DNA of 64,000 nt, from assembly GCF_002812205.1 (NCBI RefSeq), contig NZ_NPEA01000002.1:372001-436000 (forward strand), written 5' to 3'. A program made the translations under genes and the position numbers. Below are positions 29,621 through 41,076 of the stretch, one piece after another. Positions within the stretch are counted from its first letter, which is position 1. Each line of letters opens with the position of its first letter. The notes beneath the pieces are model-generated. The model was given only the letters and a program-made list of their open reading frames with translations, did not search any database and was not told the DNA's origin. Source of the DNA: Leptospira neocaledonica. GTDB taxonomy: Bacteria; Spirochaetota; Leptospiria; Leptospirales; Leptospiraceae.

Positions 29621-30372
29621 ATCCGGAAGAATTTAGAAATCTATTTTCAAGCACGCTCCTAGGGAAAGAAGAAGGCCCACTTTTGCAGGATCAAATCCTA
29701 GCAGGGGGAAAATTAGAACCAAATTCCGCGATTGCAGTCTACCAAAATGCGTATCTTGCCAGGTTTACGGACGCATTAGGAGAGAAATACGAAACAGTCT
29801 GGAAAATCCTAGGGGACGAGGATTTTTTTGAAACAGCGCAAACGTTTATACGAGAAAATTCATCAAATTCTTATAATATATCTAATTACGGAGATACATT
29901 TCCGAACTTTTTAAAGGAAAATTTTCCGGAACATCCTATCTTGTGCGAGATCGCGGACTTTGAACTTCATGTTTTCAGAATATTCCATTTTTCAAAAAAT
30001 GAAGGAGCCGATCTATCGGATTCTCTTTCGGAAAAGGAAGCCGATGATCTGAAAATTAACTTTCATAAATCCGTTCAATTTTTGGAATATTCTTATCCTG
30101 TTTACGATCTTTGGAAGACTGAAAATTCGGAGGACTTATCTAAATTCCTGAACGAAAAAAAACAATATTTAGTTTTGGGAAAAAAAGGATCAGACTTATT
30201 CATTCTAGAGATCGAGGAATGGGAATGGGCATTCGGTAAAAGTTTAGCCGAAGGAAAAAGTATTTTGGAATCTTTGGAAATTTTAGGAACTCCACCGAAA
30301 GGATTGGGATCCATATCCGAATTCCTTTCGGGGATGAAAACGAATCGTTTGGTATCGAAGGTTAGCTCTTAA
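29617..30372 (+). CDS. bufC: DUF2063 partner protein of the MNIO enzyme
   Basis: The N-terminal half shows the DUF2063 pattern, including AIAVYQNAYLARFTDALGEKYETV and FLKENFPEHPILCEIADFE. DUF2063 proteins accompany DUF692 enzymes and are thought to deliver or bind the precursor peptide. The C-terminal half is more variable. The ATG at 29617 overlaps the bufB stop (ATGA), indicating translational coupling. Its 3' end overlaps the convergent precursor gene by 11 bases. Confidence 0.85.
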   Translation: MNPEEFRNLFSSTLLGKEEGPLLQDQILAGGKLEPNSAIAVYQNAYLARFTDALGEKYETVWKILGDEDFFETAQTFIRENSSNSYNISNYGDTFPNFLKENFPEHPILCEIADFELHVFRIFHFSKNEGADLSDSLSEKEADDLKINFHKSVQFLEYSYPVYDLWKTENSEDLSKFLNEKKQYLVLGKKGSDLFILEIEEWEWAFGKSLAEGKSILESLEILGTPPKGLGSISEFLSGMKTNRLVSKVSS

Positions 30373-30619
30373 AGGTTCCTTTTTTGTCTTCACAATCTTT
30401 TTTAGTGAGGGAGATCCATCCTTGTCCTTTACAGGAATTTTTTCCCGCACAGCTATGTCCTTTTCCTCCGCAGTCACCTGTCCCTTTGCAGGAATTGATT
30501 CCGTGACATTCTCCTTTCGGTTCTTCGGATTTTGCTTCTTTTTTTTCCGCCATTGCTCCTGTTGCAAATAAGCCTGTCAGAGCTGCTCCAATGATCATAC
30601 TTTTAGTCAGATCGTTCAT
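30362..30619 (-). CDS. Cys-rich bufferin-type metallophore precursor (BufA2-like)
   Basis: The 85-residue product has a signal peptide (1-24, ending AMA), an acidic spacer and a core with six Cys in the pattern ECHGINSCKG, GDCGG, HSCAGKNSCKGQGW and DCED. This repeats the CxxxNxCKG theme of bufferin precursors, periplasmic copper-binding RiPPs modified by MNIO enzymes. Unlike common operons in which the precursor comes first, here it is on the opposite strand, tail to tail with bufC, so precursor and maturation genes have separate promoters. Confidence 0.82.
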   Translation of the reverse strand: MNDLTKSMIIGAALTGLFATGAMAEKKEAKSEEPKGECHGINSCKGTGDCGGKGHSCAGKNSCKGQGWISLTKKDCEDKKGTFKS

Positions 30620-30785
30620 CTTTTCGGTTCTCCGGATAGTTTATCAAAACCTGATTTTTAGGATTTGATCTGTTTTCAGTTCGAAAATAATAGTAGAAGG
30701 TTACGTATAAAAAAGAGACAGGAAGGAAAAAGAAAGATAGAAATATCGGGACCTTCTCTCGAAAGTCCCGATTGGTTGGATAAAA

Positions 30786-31373
30786 TTATTCTGGAATTGC
30801 TTCGCCTTCGATACGGATAGAAACTTCTTCTCCGATCAAGAGTCCGCCTTTTTCCAAAGGTTTGTTCCAAGCGATGTCGAAATCAGCTCTTTTAATTTTA
30901 GTTTCTGCTTCGAAACCTAGGTGAGTGTTTCCCCACGGGTCTTTTGCAGAACCGGAAAATTTAACTTCTAAAGTAACCGGTTTTGTCACTCCTTTGATAG
31001 TCAATTCTCCTTGGATCTTGGAAACTCCACCTTTTTTAACAGTGGCTTTTTTTGCTTTAAATGTAAGAGAAGGGTGATCATCTACATTGAAAAAATCTTT
31101 TCCTTTTAGGTGTCCGTCTCTTTTTTCGTCGTTAGTGTTAATGGAAGCAGCTTTGATAGTTACGTCCAGATCGCTAAGAGTGCTGGTAGCTTCGTCGTAA
31201 GCGAATTTTCCGCTGAAGTCTTTAAAACTTCCGGATACATTGGAAATGGTAAGGTGTTTGATCTTGAAGCCAACTCCGGTATGAGCGTTATCTAATTTGA
31301 AATTTCCGGCTTGTAGTCCACCGAAAGTTAGAAGCACCAGAAGGCTAGGGATCAGGTAAAGTTTCGTTTTCAC
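30786..31373 (-). CDS. Exported YceI-family protein
   Basis: A signal peptide (1-22, ending LQAG) is followed by a single YceI lipocalin-like beta barrel: FKLDNAHTGVGFKIKHL, DLDVTIKAASINTND, DDHPSLTFKAK and RADFDIAW are in family order. YceI proteins bind polyprenyl-type lipids in the periplasm. Length (195) is normal. It is monocistronic; a Leptospira signal-peptide start and GGAGAAAT upstream support the ATG at 31373. Confidence 0.92.
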   Translation of the reverse strand: MKTKLYLIPSLLVLLTFGGLQAGNFKLDNAHTGVGFKIKHLTISNVSGSFKDFSGKFAYDEATSTLSDLDVTIKAASINTNDEKRDGHLKGKDFFNVDDHPSLTFKAKKATVKKGGVSKIQGELTIKGVTKPVTLEVKFSGSAKDPWGNTHLGFEAETKIKRADFDIAWNKPLEKGGLLIGEEVSIRIEGEAIPE

Positions 31374-31487
31374 GAGTGATTTCTCCTTTGAGAATGTTTG
31401 GGTTTTAGACTGATCTCCCGGTGTAATTATTGGAATTACAAGTAAAAATACTGATTTTATTTCGAAAAACTGAAGAGAAAAGGAATA

Positions 31488-32183
31488 TTAAGAAAATAGA
31501 TTGTATCTCAAAATACAATAGATGGCTCTAAATCCATCTTTCCAACCTATCTTTTTGCCTTCCGCATAAGTGCGTCCGTAATAGGATATCCCTACTTCGT
31601 AAACACGAATGTCCGGAATTTTTGCTATCTTAGCAGTGATTTCAGGTTCGAATCCGAAACGATTCTCTTTAATATCGATACCTTGGATCACTTCTCTGCG
31701 GAATGCCTTGTAACAAGTTTCCATATCAGTCAGATTAATGTTCGTGAACATATTGGAAAGAGTAGTGAGGAAAAGATTTCCAAGTCTATGCCAGTAATAA
31801 ACGACTCTATGGGCTCTTCCTCCCATAAATCTGCTTCCGAAAACAACGTCCGCTTTTCCTTTGTAAATCGGATCGATCACGTCTGGAATTTCGAACGGAT
31901 CATATTCCAGGTCTGCATCTTGTACGATGACTATATCACCTTTGGCGGCTTTAAATCCTGTACGGAGTGCGGCGCCTTTTCCTTGGTTTTTCTCGTGGAA
32001 AATAAGTTGGTCCACCAACTTTTTAAAAGGAGCAGTTTTGAGAAGTTCTCTTGTTCCGTCGGTCGAAAAATCGTCCACAAGGATGATTTCCTTATCCTTG
32101 TAAGGGACCTTCTTTACGGTTTCTAAAATGTTTTTGATGGTCTGTTTTTCGTTATAACAGGGAATTACGATAGAAAGTTTCAT
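31488..32183 (-). CDS. GT2-family polyprenyl-phosphate glycosyltransferase-like protein
   Basis: The 231-residue soluble GT-A enzyme has [23 protein letters not shown] and the metal site QDADLEYDP. It most resembles the dolichyl or polyprenyl phosphate glucosyl/mannosyl transferases ([17 protein letters not shown]). No membrane helices are attached, so it would need a partner flippase. It starts within the last bases of the upstream gene (four-base overlap), so it belongs to a three-gene minus-strand run. Confidence 0.88.
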   Translation of the reverse strand: MKLSIVIPCYNEKQTIKNILETVKKVPYKDKEIILVDDFSTDGTRELLKTAPFKKLVDQLIFHEKNQGKGAALRTGFKAAKGDIVIVQDADLEYDPFEIPDVIDPIYKGKADVVFGSRFMGGRAHRVVYYWHRLGNLFLTTLSNMFTNINLTDMETCYKAFRREVIQGIDIKENRFGFEPEITAKIAKIPDIRVYEVGISYYGRTYAEGKKIGWKDGFRAIYCILRYNLFS

Positions 32184-32974
32184 TTAGCGTCCAGACCGAC
32201 CAAGTCGCTCATCCGGAAGTCACGGATGATATTTTCGGCTTTAACGATTATTTTTTCCAATGCAATACCGAAAAGTAAATTCTTATATGCTTCCGAAGCT
32301 TTCGGAAAGTCTCTATCGCTAACTTGGACGGTCATTCTGTCGCTGACCCTGTTTTTCTCCACACATTCCAGTGCGGTTTTTCTAAGCCCGGCAAGAGCGA
32401 TACACACTTCCTTAAGAATGTTCTGGGAATCCCTTTCCATTGTGGATTGGTTTCCGTTCGCATCTAATAATGCTTTAATATGTTCGGAGATACGAAGGGA
32501 AGGCATTCCTCTTTTGGTGACCCCGACCCTTTCGATCATGGAGATACTGTCTTGGAACGCGGAGTATTCCGGGGTTCCTCTGAATATATGGATAAGAACA
32601 GGTAACTCCGTATCTGCAAATGAAGTCATCGCTCCATAAAAATATCTCATTTCAGGTCTGGCCAATGGATGAAAATCCACCCTTTGGTATTTGGAAAGTT
32701 TCTCCTCTTGCTCGTCCAGGATACGATTGATCGTTTCTCCCTTGGAGGCATTTCGTCTTTCCGTCAGCTCTTTATGTTTTGTTTTGATCTTTTCCAGAAA
32801 GGCTACTTCGTCTTTCAGGAAATTGTCCAGATTTCCCCTATGTCTCAGGGTTTGGATATAACGATCCTCGAAACCTTTGGCATCGAAAATTTTAGGGCTT
32901 TGTTTGGCTCCTTCCCGGTACTCGGTTCGGAGTTTTTCTACGATGTTTTTTATCTCTTGATCGCTAAGTGCCAT
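32180..32974 (-). CDS. Hypothetical helical protein
   Basis: I do not recognise this 264-residue protein. It is rich in charged helices, has no signal peptide or membrane segment, and has a coiled-coil-like stretch around residues 55-100. It lies between a second unknown gene (11 bases upstream) and the GT2 gene (overlap of four bases), so it is likely co-expressed with them. Frame quality and spacing make it a real gene. Confidence 0.65.
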   Translation of the reverse strand: MALSDQEIKNIVEKLRTEYREGAKQSPKIFDAKGFEDRYIQTLRHRGNLDNFLKDEVAFLEKIKTKHKELTERRNASKGETINRILDEQEEKLSKYQRVDFHPLARPEMRYFYGAMTSFADTELPVLIHIFRGTPEYSAFQDSISMIERVGVTKRGMPSLRISEHIKALLDANGNQSTMERDSQNILKEVCIALAGLRKTALECVEKNRVSDRMTVQVSDRDFPKASEAYKNLLFGIALEKIIVKAENIIRDFRMSDLVGLDAK

Positions 32975-32984
32975 GCAAAGGTTT

Positions 32985-34100
32985 CTATCCTTCGCTATCG
33001 GCCCATTTTTGCAAGGAGATAAGTAGTGCTCCTATATCTTCCGAACAATATAATAAGGCGCTTCTGGCATCCTTATACATCTGTTGTTGGTTATAAGCTA
33101 CTTGTTTTAGATGGTTCTCGTTTTTAGTATTCAGAACGTTTAAGGCATTCAGGACCATTTTTTTGACTTTTCTGGTCAGATCTAAAAGAAGTTCCTGCAT
33201 TTCCCAGCGGATCACTAGTTTTAATTTTTCTATATCGGAAGTTTTGGACTGTAATGCCTGCTTACGATGGGATTCGTACTTTGCCACATAATAAGTAATG
33301 GATCTAGGATAAGAAGTCAGCTCTTTATGATAGTTTAATATCTTTTCCAGCTTTTGGAAGAATTCGATATCGAATTCTCTTGCGAGATTTCCCACTATAT
33401 TTTTGTTCTCGGAAGGATCTCCAGTAGCTTCGAATATTTTAGAATTTCTGATATTGTTCAGTACGGATTCGATCCTTTCCTTGATCTTTTGGAATTGTTG
33501 AACGCTATCTTCGATATATTTCGTTTCTCTGTTGGAGCCTGCTTCTATATTTTCTATAAAAACCGGAACATCTTCTTTTCCTACATTCGAAGAAAGTCCT
33601 GCGTCTGAAATATTCAGATCCACTTTGGAAAGATCGAATATATCGTTTTGGACGGAATTCATTCTTGCGGAAAGATCCGGGCCTTCAGATGGAGTGATGT
33701 CTAATTCTTTCTGAGGATTTGGAATATAAGCGGGTTTTTCCGTATTTGCCGAACTAGGCTTAGTATGTTTTGTTTTTTCGGCAAGATTCTCTATCCAATC
33801 AGCGCTAGGATGTTTTGTACTTTTAAGAAGATTGGATAATTTCTGTAGATCTAAAGGATTGGACGATGACTTAGGATTAACTCTTCCTAATTTAGGTTTA
33901 TTCGCTTCGGCTTCGGAAGCTTTTTGAAGAGTGATGCGGATGATTTCTGCCTTTCTACTTTCTTTATTGAAACGAACAGCATAACGATTTCCGTTTCGAT
34001 CCAGATATTTGGTACCTAATTGGGCTAAAGAAAGTTTATTCGGATCGATCTCATCGATCGAATTTACTATAATATAATCTTGAGCCTGCCTAGATATCAT
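32985..34100 (-). CDS. Hypothetical protein with disordered middle and helical C-terminus
   Basis: The 371-residue protein has a small N-terminal domain (1-60, with KYLDRNGNRYAVRFNKES), a Pro/Ser/Lys-rich probably disordered stretch (70-170) and a long helical C-terminal part (190-365). There is no signal peptide and no known motif. It is first in the run with the next unknown gene and the GT2 enzyme. The 415 bases upstream hold only the hairpin-rich element and the rpsT leader. Confidence 0.6.
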   Translation of the reverse strand: MISRQAQDYIIVNSIDEIDPNKLSLAQLGTKYLDRNGNRYAVRFNKESRKAEIIRITLQKASEAEANKPKLGRVNPKSSSNPLDLQKLSNLLKSTKHPSADWIENLAEKTKHTKPSSANTEKPAYIPNPQKELDITPSEGPDLSARMNSVQNDIFDLSKVDLNISDAGLSSNVGKEDVPVFIENIEAGSNRETKYIEDSVQQFQKIKERIESVLNNIRNSKIFEATGDPSENKNIVGNLAREFDIEFFQKLEKILNYHKELTSYPRSITYYVAKYESHRKQALQSKTSDIEKLKLVIRWEMQELLLDLTRKVKKMVLNALNVLNTKNENHLKQVAYNQQQMYKDARSALLYCSEDIGALLISLQKWADSEG

Positions 34101-34309
34101 TTTGAAGCGTCCTGGACTTTAAATAGGACGGAGAATTAATTTCCAATCTATCGAATTAGAAAAAATAAGATAAAAATAAGTACAAGCAAAGCAAAAAATT
34201 TTTTCTGGGCCCAAGTTCTGGAAATTTATTTCCATTATCCCTCAGTTGAGGTAAGGACAAATAACGTAATTGTTGAATTCGAAGTCGACATTACTAAAGG
34301 GTAGTGCTC

Positions 34310-34425
34310 CTTCTTCTTATCCGCCGAGACTTGGGCGGATCTTTACGCGACAACGATCGTAGCGAAAATCCCGCGTAGCGGATTGAAGCGGAGAGCGTGA
34401 TCGCTCGCAAAGCGAGCGAGTCGCC
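34310..34425. repeat. GC-rich hairpin-rich intergenic element, possible third copy
   Basis: Several compact hairpins are packed here: ATCCGCC/GGCGGAT (34319-34340), CCGC-GTA-GCGG and an eight-base stem TCGCTCGC-AAA-GCGAGCGA at 34401-34419. The three-base-loop hairpin design resembles the elements at 21795 and 50465, but the flanking blocks are not conserved, so membership of the same family is uncertain. The rest of the 34101-34516 gap shows only AT-rich sequence and a TTGACA at about 34457 that could be a -35 box for rpsT. Confidence 0.45.
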
Positions 34426-34516
34426 CATCCATTCGAACAAAAGAAGTAAAAGCTCGTTGACAGGCTGCCTGGGTACGAAAATCTGGGCTCAATCCCTGAA
34501 TAGGAAGTAGAGATCC

Positions 34517-34786
34517 TTGGCGAATATTAAATCTTCAGAAAAAGATATCCGTAGAACGAAACGCAGGAATGCGGCGAATTCTCAAAACAGGAATCGCCTT
34601 AGGACCCAAGCTAAAAAGATCCTAAAAGCGCTCCAAGACGGAGAGAAAGACTCCTTAAAACCTTTGTTCAGTCAATATGCTTCTCTTTTGGACAAAGCTG
34701 CGAAAACCAACCTGATCCACTCTAGAAATGCGGACCGCAAAAAGAGTCGGATGGCATTGCGTATCAATCAGGCTGCAACCGCATAA
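34517..34786 (+). CDS. rpsT: 30S ribosomal protein S20
   Basis: The 89-residue protein starts ANIKSSEKDIRRTKRRNAAN, the standard S20 N-terminus, and is strongly basic and helical. It binds 16S rRNA. The start is TTG at 34517, required to include the conserved ANIKS; GGAAG lies upstream. tRNA-Val follows 16 bases after the stop and may share the transcript. Confidence 0.95.
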   Translation: MANIKSSEKDIRRTKRRNAANSQNRNRLRTQAKKILKALQDGEKDSLKPLFSQYASLLDKAAKTNLIHSRNADRKKSRMALRINQAATA

Positions 34787-34802
34787 TAACCGTAATAATT
34801 AC

Positions 34803-34875
<73 letters not shown>

Positions 34876-34912
34876 TGTTCTCATCCCAATTCAAAAAACA
34901 TTCCCCGGAATC

Positions 34913-36304
34913 ATGGCTCTAAATCATCAAAAACCGGTCTTCCAACACCCGGATTTGATGGTCTCCGTGTCCGGAATCCGGGGAATCATTCCCACCGGAT
35001 TAAGCCCCGATGTAATTTTCCATTCTCTTATGGCCTTTGGGTCCAGACTCAAAGGAAATTCAGTCGTTATAGGAAGAGATTCTCGTCCTAGCGGTGCTTA
35101 TATAGAAAATATCGCGATCGGGATCATGCTTGCGATGGGCAAAAATGTGATCCGTTTGGGGATTGTTCCCACTCCTACCGTAAAAGCAGTGGTGGCTCAA
35201 TCAGGAGCCGCAGGCGGGATCATGATTTCCGCTTCTCATAATCCAGTGATCTGGAATGCATTTAAGTTCATTGGACCTGGCGGATTTTTTACCAACGCCC
35301 AAGATTTAGAAGGTCTTTTAGATCTGGTCCGAAAAGAAGATTATAAACCTTTCCAATTCAAACCGAATACGGATGTAGAAGATGGAACCGATAGGATCCA
35401 GGCTCATATCGACTCTGTTTTGGCCCGAGTGAATGTATCTGCGATCAAACGTAAAAAATTTACTGTATTTTTAGATGCGGTCAACGGTGGGGGAAGCTTC
35501 GTTTTACCGGAATTGTTAAGTCGCTTGGGTTGTAAGGTGATTTTGCAACATTGTACTCCCGATGGAACATTTCCTCGTCCTCCTGAACCTACTCCCGATG
35601 CGCTCAAACAATCTTCTCGGCTGATTAAAAAATCCAAGGCGGATATTGGTTTCGCCCTGGATCCTGACGCGGATAGACTTGTGGTCTTATCTCCTAAAAA
35701 GGGAGCGATCTCCGAAGAATTAACACTTCCTCTCAGCTTCATGTCCTATCTCGTTTCTAATTCAGTTCCGAAGAAGGCATCCATCACTGTGAATCTTTCT
35801 ACTAGTTTTGTGAACGATTGGGTCGCGGACTCTGTTGGAATTCCGACTTATCGATCTAAGGTGGGAGAAGCCAATGTTGTGGCAGAAATGATACACCGTA
35901 AGTCTGTTTTTGGCGGAGAAGGGAACGGAGGAGTAATCGATCCGGCAATTCCTTCTTTTGGAAGGGATTCTCTTTCCGGGGTGGCTCATATACTGAATCT
36001 GCTTGCCCTAAAGGGGGAAGATGCTGAAACTGTGATAGGTAGTCTTCCTGCGGTCCATATGCGCAAGATCGCCTACAAGATCGCGGGTCAGAAGACGGAG
36101 CAGATTTATTCTAAGTTTCGCAGCGCCTTCTCCGAATATAAAGAAGATTCGAGAGACGGTTTACGTTTAGCGAATCAGGACTCTTGGATACATATTCGAC
36201 CTTCGAATACCGAGCCGATCCTCCGGTTGATTGGAGAGGCCAGAACCAAAAAGGATCTGGAATCCCTTTTAAATAAAGCCGGAAAGATCATGGAGAATTC
36301 ATAA
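34913..36304 (+). CDS. glmM: Phosphoglucosamine mutase-like alpha-D-phosphohexomutase
   Basis: The 463-residue enzyme carries the phosphoserine loop GIMISASHNPV, metal loop LDPDADRLV, sugar-binding loop GGEGNGGVI and phosphate-binding RPSNTEP. The GEGNGG form of the sugar loop resembles archaeal-type phosphoglucosamine mutases more than E. coli GlmM. Being four bases upstream of glmS strongly supports the conversion of GlcN-6-P to GlcN-1-P. A phosphomannomutase role cannot be excluded from sequence alone. Confidence 0.87.
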   Translation: MALNHQKPVFQHPDLMVSVSGIRGIIPTGLSPDVIFHSLMAFGSRLKGNSVVIGRDSRPSGAYIENIAIGIMLAMGKNVIRLGIVPTPTVKAVVAQSGAAGGIMISASHNPVIWNAFKFIGPGGFFTNAQDLEGLLDLVRKEDYKPFQFKPNTDVEDGTDRIQAHIDSVLARVNVSAIKRKKFTVFLDAVNGGGSFVLPELLSRLGCKVILQHCTPDGTFPRPPEPTPDALKQSSRLIKKSKADIGFALDPDADRLVVLSPKKGAISEELTLPLSFMSYLVSNSVPKKASITVNLSTSFVNDWVADSVGIPTYRSKVGEANVVAEMIHRKSVFGGEGNGGVIDPAIPSFGRDSLSGVAHILNLLALKGEDAETVIGSLPAVHMRKIAYKIAGQKTEQIYSKFRSAFSEYKEDSRDGLRLANQDSWIHIRPSNTEPILRLIGEARTKKDLESLLNKAGKIMENS

Positions 36305-36307
36305 TAT

Positions 36308-38140
36308 ATGTGTGGAATCGTAGGATACGCTGGCGATAAAAACGTAGAATCCGTACTTATAGTAGGGCTCATCGGTCTGGAGTATCGTGGATACGATTCT
36401 GCCGGGATCGCGGTCTTGGACAAGGGAGAGATCCAAGTCCGTAAACAAAAAGGTAAAATTAAGGATCTGGAGAATTACCTAAAGGAACATCCGATCCGAG
36501 GCAATGTGGGCATAGGCCATACTCGCTGGGCGACTCATGGAGAACCCAATCAAATCAATGCTCACCCTCATACCGATTCTAAATCCACTGTTGCAGTAGT
36601 TCATAACGGAATTATAGAAAATTATTCTGAACTTCGCCAAGAGCTAAAACAAAAAGGTTTCGTATTCCATAGTATGACGGATACGGAAGTTCTTCCTAAT
36701 CTTTTAGCGGAGAGCAGAAAAAGAGGCCTATCTAATAAGGAAGCTTTTTTAGATTTATTTAATAGAGTTCACGGAAAATGGGCGATCGCGGTCGTATTCG
36801 ATAACGAACCTGATAGAGTTTATTTTGCACAAGACGGTGCACCTTTACTTTTAGGAAGAGGCAAGGAAGAATATTACCTGGCTTCCGATATTTCTCCTCT
36901 GACTAGAAATTGTAGAGAAGTTTATTATATCAACTCCAAAGAATGGGGATACTTTACAAAAACCGAATGTAAAATTTTCGGATTCGACGGTTCAGAGAAA
37001 GAATTCGAATTCAAAACTCAGGATATCAAATTCGAGGATGTAGATAAGGGCGGTTACCCTCATTTTATGATCAAGGAGATCCACGAACAACCGGGGATCT
37101 TCCGCAGAATTATCCAATCCCGTATTAGCGAAACCGGAGAGATAGAATTCCCGGAAAGCACCATCTCCAGAGAGATGATGTCCAAGGTAAATCGTATCAT
37201 CATCCAAGCGGCAGGAACTAGCTACTACGCCGGGATGCTCGGAAAACATTATCTGGAAAATTTCGCAAAGATCCAAACAGATACTGAAACTTCTTCAGAG
37301 TTTCGTTATAGAAACCCTGTGGTAGAAGGTGATACTTTGATCGTAGGGATTTCTCAGTCGGGAGAAACTGCGGATACTCTTGCTTCTTTACTCGAAGCAA
37401 AAGCAAAATTTATTAAAGTTCTTTCATTAGTGAATAATGTGAACTCTACGATTGCAAGGGAATCAGATTCATTCATCAGAACGGATGCAGGTCCTGAGAT
37501 CGGGGTCGCGAGTACAAAGGCATTTACTGCACAGGTAATCAACCTTCTTCTTTTTTCATTATACGTTGCTCGTTTGAAATGGATCGTTTCCGACGAAGAA
37601 TTAAAGACACTTTTAGAAGAGATCCGACTTCTACCAGGAAAAATGGAAAGGATTTTGGCTCAGGCTCATATCCTAGAAACCTGGGCGGCGGATTTTACTA
37701 AGACCAAAGATTTTGTTTTCTTAGGTAGGACCTATAACCATCCGGTTGCATTAGAAGGAGCCTTGAAGTTAAAAGAGGTTTCTTATATTCACGCTTCCGG
37801 TTATGCGGGTGGGGAATTCAAACATGGACCGATCGCGCTCATTACAAACGAAGTGCCGGTTGTATGTATCGCGACCAAATCCGAAATTTATAGTAAAATG
37901 CTTTCCAATATCCAGGAAATTAAGGCCAGAAACGGGATCATGATCTCCATCGTGACCGAAGGGGATAAGGAGGCAAAAGAGCTTTCAGACTATTGTTTTG
38001 AAGTTCCGGACTGTCCGGAAATTTTAAGTCCGATCCTGAATGTTCTTCCTCTCCAACTTCTGGCCTATTATTCTGCCGTGGCTAGGGGTTGTCCTCCGGA
38101 CCAACCAAGAAACCTAGCGAAGTCCGTCACAGTGGAGTAG
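36308..38140 (+). CDS. glmS: Glutamine-fructose-6-phosphate aminotransferase
   Basis: The 610-residue protein starts MCGIVGYAG with the Cys2 nucleophile of the Ntn glutaminase domain, continues with RYRGYDSAG-type sequence (EYRGYDSAGI), GHTRWATHGEP and VVHNGIIEN, and has two SIS domains with GTSYYAG, ISQSGETADT and the C-terminal PRNLAKSVTVE. It makes GlcN-6-P, the entry to amino-sugar synthesis. It is tightly packed between glmM and the beta-helix GlmU-like gene. Confidence 0.97.
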   Translation: MCGIVGYAGDKNVESVLIVGLIGLEYRGYDSAGIAVLDKGEIQVRKQKGKIKDLENYLKEHPIRGNVGIGHTRWATHGEPNQINAHPHTDSKSTVAVVHNGIIENYSELRQELKQKGFVFHSMTDTEVLPNLLAESRKRGLSNKEAFLDLFNRVHGKWAIAVVFDNEPDRVYFAQDGAPLLLGRGKEEYYLASDISPLTRNCREVYYINSKEWGYFTKTECKIFGFDGSEKEFEFKTQDIKFEDVDKGGYPHFMIKEIHEQPGIFRRIIQSRISETGEIEFPESTISREMMSKVNRIIIQAAGTSYYAGMLGKHYLENFAKIQTDTETSSEFRYRNPVVEGDTLIVGISQSGETADTLASLLEAKAKFIKVLSLVNNVNSTIARESDSFIRTDAGPEIGVASTKAFTAQVINLLLFSLYVARLKWIVSDEELKTLLEEIRLLPGKMERILAQAHILETWAADFTKTKDFVFLGRTYNHPVALEGALKLKEVSYIHASGYAGGEFKHGPIALITNEVPVVCIATKSEIYSKMLSNIQEIKARNGIMISIVTEGDKEAKELSDYCFEVPDCPEILSPILNVLPLQLLAYYSAVARGCPPDQPRNLAKSVTVE

Positions 38141-38147
38141 TGAACGC

Positions 38148-39191
38148 GTGGGCAGAATTCAGAGAATTTGGATCGATGAGAGGGAAACTCCTCCCGGTTT
38201 GGGAGCCTTAACCAGAATTCGATCTTTCTCGGAGATTCGAGATGGGGTTTTGACTCCCCTCCAACGTTTAAGAGAGCAGTATCCTGATTCTAAGATACTG
38301 TATTCTCACTCCAATTCTGCATTCGAGAAAACATTCTTCGAAAGAAATCCTAAGATCAATGAGTACGATGGCAAGGATGTAGATCTAATCATCCGTCCTG
38401 AGGAATTTCTACCTTGGAAATCCTTAGAATCTGTGGGTAAAAACATAGATCTGGACTTGGAAAACCATAAGGACCTTCGCAAATGGGCCCGCAAGCTCAA
38501 AGTAAAGTCAGGTGATTTCCAAGTAGTAGGAAAATCTAAACACGTCCATATCCATCCCTCCGCTAAAATTTATCCAGGCGTGGTAATAGATGTAACTTCT
38601 GGACCAGTGATCATAGATAAGGATGCAAAGGTAACTTCTTTTAGCTTTTTAGAAGGTCCTTTATACATAGGCCAAGGCACTCATGTGGACAATGCTCGTA
38701 TCACAGGAAATACTTCCATAGGGAATGTTTGCAGGATAGGCGGAGAAGTAGGCGATAGTATTATATTAGATTTTACGAATAAACATCACGAGGGGTTCTT
38801 AGGACATTCCGTGGTGGGAAGCTGGGTCAACCTAGGAGCATTATCCACTACCTCGGATCTAAAGAACAATTATGGTGTGGTCAAGATCAGAGAAGAACAT
38901 ACGGAAGTCACGACTGGTTCCATCAAATTCGGTTCTATCATAGGAGATTTTTCTAAGATAGGTATTGGAGTGATGTTGAACACAGGAACTGTGATCGATT
39001 TCGGATGTAATGTGGTTTCTTCCAAGGCGAGCGGATACCTTCCTCCGTTTATTTGGGCAGATGGACAAGCTTATATCCTGGATTTATTCTTACGTGATTC
39101 TCGCAAGATCATGGCAAGACGGAATAGAGAACTTTCTCATTCCGAATCAGAACTTATTAGAATTTTATACGAAACCAAGGTCCGGAAATAA
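38148..39191 (+). CDS. GlmU-like protein with left-handed beta-helix acyltransferase domain
   Basis: The 347-residue protein has an N-terminal part (SEIRDGVLTPLQRLREQYPD) like that of the alternative GlmU-like family seen in Bacteroidetes, without the LAAGxGTRM signature. From about residue 135 hexapeptide repeats form a left-handed beta helix, with the conserved NKHHEGFLGHSVVGSWVNLGA and LKNNYGVVKI. Placed eight bases after glmS, it is a good candidate for the GlcN-1-P acetyltransferase missing from the single-domain enzyme at 3704. GTG at 38148 follows GGAG. The beta-helix Met (IGVMLNTGTVI) segment ends the domain. Confidence 0.78.
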   Translation: MGRIQRIWIDERETPPGLGALTRIRSFSEIRDGVLTPLQRLREQYPDSKILYSHSNSAFEKTFFERNPKINEYDGKDVDLIIRPEEFLPWKSLESVGKNIDLDLENHKDLRKWARKLKVKSGDFQVVGKSKHVHIHPSAKIYPGVVIDVTSGPVIIDKDAKVTSFSFLEGPLYIGQGTHVDNARITGNTSIGNVCRIGGEVGDSIILDFTNKHHEGFLGHSVVGSWVNLGALSTTSDLKNNYGVVKIREEHTEVTTGSIKFGSIIGDFSKIGIGVMLNTGTVIDFGCNVVSSKASGYLPPFIWADGQAYILDLFLRDSRKIMARRNRELSHSESELIRILYETKVRK

Positions 39192-39209
39192 AAAAGGACC
39201 GGAGGCTCC

Positions 39210-40817
<1,608 letters not shown>

Positions 40818-41076
40818 TTTTCCTCCGGAAGAATGATACCTAAGTATAGTTTTCGGCCCTAAAATTTTATTTTTCCGGCAGATTCCTAAAATCTGCCTAA
40901 TAAGTACGCAAACTGCTAGACTGGATCTGGATGTTTCTGGAAATTTTCTCCCTGAACTAGGGGAAAACCTGCCTTAGATAAAAATTTGGATCTGTTTTCC
41001 TAGAGAAAACCTCATTTCCTGGCTCTTAGATTCCTCTTCTTTTTTTTTAATCTTTTTTTGGACTAATTTTTAACCC

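Noticed and set aside
40877..40897. Hairpin GGCAGAT/ATCTGCC as terminator of the carboxyltransferase gene
   Set aside because: No T-run follows on the sense strand; it may have some effect but cannot be called a terminator.
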